64,000 bases of DNA, taken from NCBI GenBank assembly GCA_023404955.1, contig JAEXZY010000038.1, positions 1 to 64,000 on the forward strand, read 5' to 3'. The DNA is from Actinomycetes bacterium. Its GTDB lineage: Bacteria > Actinomycetota > Actinomycetes > Mycobacteriales > Mycobacteriaceae. Below, in pieces: positions 59,726 through 64,000 of the stretch; the stretch's first letter is position 1; each line of letters opens with the position of its first letter. The position numbers and the translations under genes were made by a program. A model generated the notes under the pieces. The model had not been told where the DNA came from. It did not search any database and worked only from the letters and a program-made list of their open reading frames with translations.

Positions 59726-62700
59726 GTGACCGACGGCACTGCAGATTCCCCAGGCCAGGCCACGCGCCGTGGCCAGCGGGACAACGGATCCCCCAACCCG
59801 GCCGAAACCCGCGAGTACAGCGAACGGTTGGCAGCGCTAGCCCGATTCACCCTCCGACACAAAGCGCTGGTCATCGGGGTATGGCTAGGCGCCGCGGTCG
59901 TCCTCGCGTTGCTGTTCCCCCAGCTAGAAACCGTGGTGCGCCAACAGTCGGTGGACCTCATCCCTCGCGATGCGCCGTCCTTGCAGACGGTTGACCGCAT
60001 GAGCGCCGCTTTCGGCGAAGAAGGCTCAAAAACCATGGTGTTCGTCGCCATGGAAGACCCCAATGGCTTGACTCCGACTGCACGGCAGCGCTACGGCGAA
60101 CTCGTGCGCCGGTTGCAGGGCGAAGGCAACCACGTCCTGCTGGTGCAGGACCTACTGTCCGATCCGATTACCGAAGCCCAGGCAGTCAGCGCCGACCGCA
60201 AAGCTTGGTACCTGCCCGTAGGTGTCACCGGCACCCTCGGAGACCCCACGGCCGCCGAATCGGTAAACGCGGTGCGCAACATCGCCGCCGAGGTCTTCAC
60301 CGGCTCGACCACGACTGTGCAAGTGACGGGACCACCGGCAACCTTCAGCGACATGATCGCATCCGCCGAGCACGACCTGCTGCTGATCTCAATCGCTACC
60401 GCGGGCGTGATCGCCCTGATCCTGCTGATCGTCTACCGGTCGGTGTTCACCGCGCTGTTACCGCTGCTAGTAATCGGGTTGAGCCTGGCAGTCGGGCGCG
60501 GCGTGCTGTCCGCCCTCGGCGAGATGGGCATGCCCGTCTCCCAGTTCACCGTCGCCTTCATGACTGCGATCCTGCTCGGCGCGGGAACCGACTACACCGT
60601 ATTTCTGATCAGCCGATACCACGAACAGCGCCGCGCCCAAGTACCCGCCGATCAGGCCGTCATCCACGCCACCGCCAGCATCGGGCGCGTCATCCTCGCC
60701 TCCGCCGCCACCGTCGCACTCGCGTTCCTGGCCATGGTCTTCGCGCGGCTCAGCGTCTTCGCCGCCCTTGGCCCCGCGTGTGCCATCGCCGTACTGTTCG
60801 GATTTCTGGCCACCGTAACCCTGCTGCCACCGGTGCTGTCGCTAGCCGCCAAACGCGGCATCGGTGAACCCAAACCCGATCGCACCCGCCGCTACTGGAA
60901 CAGCGTCGCCGTCGCCGTGGTCCGCCGTCCCGTGCCACTACTCATCGTCAGCCTGGTCATCTTGCTCGCCCTGTCGGCAGCGGCAGCAACCATCAAAATC
61001 AGCTACGACGACCGCAAGGGCCAACCAGACACCACGGCCAGCAACCTGGGCTACCACCTGCTGGACCGCCACTTCCGCAAAGACGTCGTCATCAGCGAAT
61101 TCCTCGTCGTGGAAAATCCGACCGACATGCGGACCGGCAAAGGACTGGCCGATCTTGACGAGATGGCCTCCCGCGTCTCCCAGATCCCCGGCGTCACCAA
61201 GGTTTCCGGAGTCACCCGCCCCACCGGAGAGCGCCTCGACCAAGCAGAACTGGCCTGGCAGAACGGCCAGATCGGCGACAAAATGGCCGGCGCCGTCGCC
61301 GAGGGCAACTCCCGCAAGGACGACCTCACCAAACTCACCGACGGCGCCGACCAGCTCGCCGACGGCCTCGCCCAACTCGACAGCACCGTGCGCACCGCCT
61401 TCACACCACTAGCCGGAATCCTCACCCAAGCCCAATCCGCAGGAACTCAGGTCAACCAATTCCGGCCGCTGCTGCAACAACTTTCCGCCACTGCCCCCGC
61501 CGTCGACCAAGCCATCCAATCCGGCCCAGGACTACGACCGCTGGCCAACCAAGCCCAAAACGCAATCACTCAACTCGACCCACTCGTCGGCGCCCTCAAC
61601 ACCTCACCCTGGTGCGCCACCACCCCACAATGCGCCCAAATCCGCAACCAGGTCCAGATCCTGGTCACTCTGCGCGACAACGGATTCTTCAACCAAATCG
61701 CCGACCTCGGGGACCGCTACGATCCCGCCACCAATGCCACCGTTGGTGGCACCCTCGCCAACGTCCAGAACGCAGTCGCCTCACTGGACAAGGCATTCGG
61801 AGCCCTGGGTGACCCCGCCGACCTGACCACAAATCTCCGCCGATTGCAGGACGGAATCGGACAGCTGGCCTCCGGCGCCCAAGCACTCGCCACCGGCGTC
61901 CGCACCCTCGCCGACAGCAACATCGAAATGCTGTCCGGCATGAGCCAGATCGCCACCCAACTACAGAACTCCTCGCGCGCAGCGGCCGACTCCGACTCCT
62001 CGAGCGGTTTCTACCTGCCCGCCAACGCATTCGAGAACCGGCAATTCACCGACGTCGCCGAACAATTCCTCTCACCGGACGGCAAAACAGCGCGGTTCAT
62101 GATCGAAAGCAGCCACGACCCATACAGCGTTGAAGCCATGGACCTCGCCAGCCGCATCACCGACACCGCCAACACCGCACGACCCAACACGTCACTCGCC
62201 GACGCCACCGTGTCCGTAGCCGGCTTCCCCGCCGTCAACTCCGATATCCAACGACTCCTCTGGGCCGACTTCGCACAACTAGCCATCGCCACCATCATCA
62301 TCGTCGGCGTCATCCTGGTCCTACTACTGCGCGCACTCCTAGCACCGCTCTACCTACTAGGCACCGTCGTGCTCAACTACCTCGCATCACTCGGCATCGG
62401 CGTCGTAGTCTTCCAATGGGGACTGGGCCACGAAATCGCCTGGCCCGTACCGCTGCTGGCGTTCATCATCCTCGTCGCCGTCGGCGCCGACTACAACATG
62501 CTGCTCGTCTCACGGCTCCGCGAAGAATCCGGAACCAACATCCGCGTCGGCGTCCTGCGCACCGTGGCAAACACCGGAGCCGTCATCACCTCCGCTGGCC
62601 TCATATTCGCCGCCAGCATGTTCGGCCTCATGGTCGGCTCAGTCGCCATCATGATCCAAGCCGGCCTCATCATCGGCTTCGGGCTGCTGCTCGACACCTT

Positions 62701-62848
62701 CCTCGTGCGCACCCTCACCGTGCCCGCCATCGCCACACTCCTACGCGAAGCCAGCTGGTGGCCCACCAAAGCAACAAACCCGCGACCCGGTCAGACCAAC
62801 CCAGGAGGCATTAAGGACGCACCTCACGTGCTGGTCCAGGAGAGGTGA
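59726..62848 (+). CDS. MmpL-family RND transporter
   Basis: A 1040-aa RND transporter with about 12 helices. Helix-4/5 motif TAILLGAGTDYTVFLISRYHEQ and its second-half counterpart LVAVGADYNMLLVSRLREES carry the proton-relay Asp-Tyr pairs of MmpL proteins. Large loops lie outside; the second (about 445-850) is a long coiled-coil-like insert with QTN-rich helices and a Cys pair (WCATTPQCAQ) like MmpL4/5. GTG 59726 with GGAGG. No mmpS partner gene is adjacent. The export substrate is a lipid, siderophore or drug. Confidence 0.93.
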   Translation: MTDGTADSPGQATRRGQRDNGSPNPAETREYSERLAALARFTLRHKALVIGVWLGAAVVLALLFPQLETVVRQQSVDLIPRDAPSLQTVDRMSAAFGEEGSKTMVFVAMEDPNGLTPTARQRYGELVRRLQGEGNHVLLVQDLLSDPITEAQAVSADRKAWYLPVGVTGTLGDPTAAESVNAVRNIAAEVFTGSTTTVQVTGPPATFSDMIASAEHDLLLISIATAGVIALILLIVYRSVFTALLPLLVIGLSLAVGRGVLSALGEMGMPVSQFTVAFMTAILLGAGTDYTVFLISRYHEQRRAQVPADQAVIHATASIGRVILASAATVALAFLAMVFARLSVFAALGPACAIAVLFGFLATVTLLPPVLSLAAKRGIGEPKPDRTRRYWNSVAVAVVRRPVPLLIVSLVILLALSAAAATIKISYDDRKGQPDTTASNLGYHLLDRHFRKDVVISEFLVVENPTDMRTGKGLADLDEMASRVSQIPGVTKVSGVTRPTGERLDQAELAWQNGQIGDKMAGAVAEGNSRKDDLTKLTDGADQLADGLAQLDSTVRTAFTPLAGILTQAQSAGTQVNQFRPLLQQLSATAPAVDQAIQSGPGLRPLANQAQNAITQLDPLVGALNTSPWCATTPQCAQIRNQVQILVTLRDNGFFNQIADLGDRYDPATNATVGGTLANVQNAVASLDKAFGALGDPADLTTNLRRLQDGIGQLASGAQALATGVRTLADSNIEMLSGMSQIATQLQNSSRAAADSDSSSGFYLPANAFENRQFTDVAEQFLSPDGKTARFMIESSHDPYSVEAMDLASRITDTANTARPNTSLADATVSVAGFPAVNSDIQRLLWADFAQLAIATIIIVGVILVLLLRALLAPLYLLGTVVLNYLASLGIGVVVFQWGLGHEIAWPVPLLAFIILVAVGADYNMLLVSRLREESGTNIRVGVLRTVANTGAVITSAGLIFAASMFGLMVGSVAIMIQAGLIIGFGLLLDTFLVRTLTVPAIATLLREASWWPTKATNPRPGQTNPGGIKDAPHVLVQER

Positions 62849-63483
62849 AAAGCGAACAGAGCAATACCCGGCGCTACATGCCGACCAGCGTGAAGGCGTA
62901 TTCACCCCGAATGAATACGACCCCTGCGCCGGTACAGTCGGCCGGTTATCGACGGACGATATTCGGAACGCCGCCAAGCCGGCGCGTCGCGGCCTCCCCA
63001 CGGCGCGAGGATGGCGAGGACCCCCGACGTCAGACATCTTTGGTAGGAGACGCTCGATTTGCCATCGCGAAAGGCGCACACTGGCAGTCGATGTTCTATA
63101 CCTGCCGGTGCACCTCAAGGCGTCCGCTGTCTGACATATTCAAAAACCGGTGGTGGCGTTGGCGTCTGAATCATGCTCAGCCTCCGACGCTCATGCTCGA
63201 CGCGCCGCTTTTCGGTGGAAGAAGCCGAGAAGCGAAGCAGCCTGGCGGGCCGTTGGAAGGCTCCGTTTCCTTGGCGACGGTGGCCAAACCTCGAACACCT
63301 CGACGCGTGCGCGCGGGGCTGCGGAACTGAGCGTGATGACACCATTCGGGCTCGCCCTGCTCCAATAACGCGCCAAAATTGGGCCGCTAAAGACTGTGGC
63401 TCGGATAGCGAAAGTTGTTGCGGGGAGACCATCGCTACGAAGCGTTGCGCCGCGAAACTGACTCCCCAGACGGAAGTTCTCCG
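62849..63483. other. Non-coding or decayed region after mmpL
   Basis: 635 bp. Several short frames are open on both strands, but none has a recognised motif or consistent codon bias. Besides the repeat at 62897 I see nothing to annotate. Confidence 0.4.
62897..62919. repeat. Inverted repeat after mmpL
   Basis: CGTATTCA-N7-TGAATACG, 49 bp after the mmpL stop. A weak terminator or an operator. Confidence 0.4.
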
Positions 63484-64000
63484 CTACTTCGTCCGCAGGT
63501 TCAGATTCAACGCCCCGCACGGGCAGCGCAGAGCGTCTTCACGGCCTGGTGAACCGCTGACGTAGAGCCACCCGCCACAAGCGCTGTTCGTACATTTGAA
63601 CAGTTTCAGAAAGTCTTTGCAGGCCGCGACCACCGGAGCGAAGTCCGCCTTCGACATCGAGGCCCAATCATTGTTATGCACCAAGGCGTTGATAGCCCAA
63701 TTCTCTTCATCCTGCGCAAGCATCGCCTGTTGGCGGGCCGCTTTGAGGTCTTCAACTTGTTGCTTGCCAGCTTGGTTGTTCCATTTATCGGCCGAACTCC
63801 CAGCTTTCTTGAGCAGGTCTCCATGGCGACCCTTGGCCGCCGAAAACAAGGCGCCAAGTTCGTAATTGTTATCGGGTCGGTAGATCACCTTGCCCTGCAG
63901 CGCGGCGACGATATCTGCCATCGACGCTTCGAGGTTACGGCGGAGCTTATGAGCTGCACCGGGCACATCATCGTCAGCGAGGTCAGCGTCAATCTGCGTC
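63484..64000 (-). CDS. C-terminal part of a zinc-ribbon protein (5' end outside window)
   Basis: The frame is open to the window edge, so only the last 171 residues are seen (a GTG at 63966 is not needed as a start). It is helical (LRRNLEASMADIVAALQGKV), then Lys/Gln-rich, and ends in a four-Cys zinc ribbon (LFKCTNSACGGWLYVS and LRCPCGALNL). The layout recalls C-terminal regions of phage-defence or DNA-processing ATPases, but the catalytic part is missing and I do not assign a function. Confidence 0.6.
   Translation of the reverse strand, partial: TQIDADLADDDVPGAAHKLRRNLEASMADIVAALQGKVIYRPDNNYELGALFSAAKGRHGDLLKKAGSSADKWNNQAGKQQVEDLKAARQQAMLAQDEENWAINALVHNNDWASMSKADFAPVVAACKDFLKLFKCTNSACGGWLYVSGSPGREDALRCPCGALNLNLRTK

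Noticed and set aside
59726..62848. Search for an mmpS partner of the MmpL gene
   Set aside because: Neither side encodes a small one-helix MmpS-like protein.
1..64000. CRISPR arrays or rRNA genes
   Set aside because: No regularly spaced identical repeats of 25-40 bp and no rRNA-like sequence were seen.

Overview
High-GC actinobacterial chromosome, almost certainly a rapidly growing Mycobacterium/Mycolicibacterium. The signs are a 74-nt tRNA-Leu(UAA), RipA/RipC-type NlpC/P60 hydrolases, an LdtB-like L,D-transpeptidase, an LpqS–CysK2–MFS set, an MmpL transporter, CsoR/CtpV copper genes and many GTG starts. Nearly all of the window is accessory: a mosaic of an integrative element, metal-resistance operons, a cell-wall/regulatory island, recombinase genes, and a degradative/efflux block rich in TetR regulators.

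Layout. (1) 0.0-9.6 kb: integrative element beside tRNA-Leu, with integrase, excisionase-like protein, a P-loop primase/helicase-type ATPase, a Phd-like antitoxin, a translationally coupled four-gene operon resembling type VII secretion substrates, and a coiled-coil/HTH/zinc-finger protein. (2) 9.7-12.0 kb: a methyltransferase and an IetA-like AAA ATPase without its protease partner. (3) 12.2-21.5 kb: copper island. One minus-strand operon (copZ, secreted His-rich protein, CtpV-type ATPase, YHS protein, csoR, CopB-type ATPase) lies behind two CsoR/RicR-type operators; a third operator precedes a 48-aa Cys protein. (4) 21.7-28.9 kb: an AraC-type gene cut by IS21-like debris, a CadD transporter, then merR divergent from merA-merB-small membrane protein-thioredoxin-like lipoprotein-CcdA-like protein, followed by a TniQ-like protein and a truncated desaturase. 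(5) 29.2-45 kb: cell-envelope island with LdtB-like, RipB-like, RipA-like and RipC-like enzymes, a response regulator with a degenerate receiver, lpqS-cysK2-MFS, blaR1-blaI, a complete two-component system, a DUF305 lipoprotein and a BNR-repeat lipoprotein. (6) 45-50.2 kb: HNH-like protein, a second coiled-coil/HTH paralogue, and a tyrosine recombinase / XRE / zinc-ribbon recombinase-like trio. (7) 50.6-62.8 kb: TetR regulators, hotdog thioesterases, flavin-dependent oxidoreductase, P450, alpha/beta hydrolase, PF10118-type protein and MmpL. (8) 63.5 kb to the end: 3' part of a zinc-ribbon protein.

The strongest systems-level signal is a set of CTACGTA-containing elements, most with two half-sites, in front of at least six and probably seven transcription units of regions 3 and 5: the His-rich membrane protein, ripB-like, degenerate response regulator, lpqS-cysK2-MFS, blaI/ripA-like, BNR lipoprotein and ripC-like units. 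They resemble BlaI/MecI operators, and a blaI-blaR1 pair sits among them with no beta-lactamase in the window. This suggests a BlaI-type regulon linking peptidoglycan remodelling to metal stress. A second shared operator, CGATAC-N5-GTATCG, links a TetR gene region to the MmpL gene 7 kb away.
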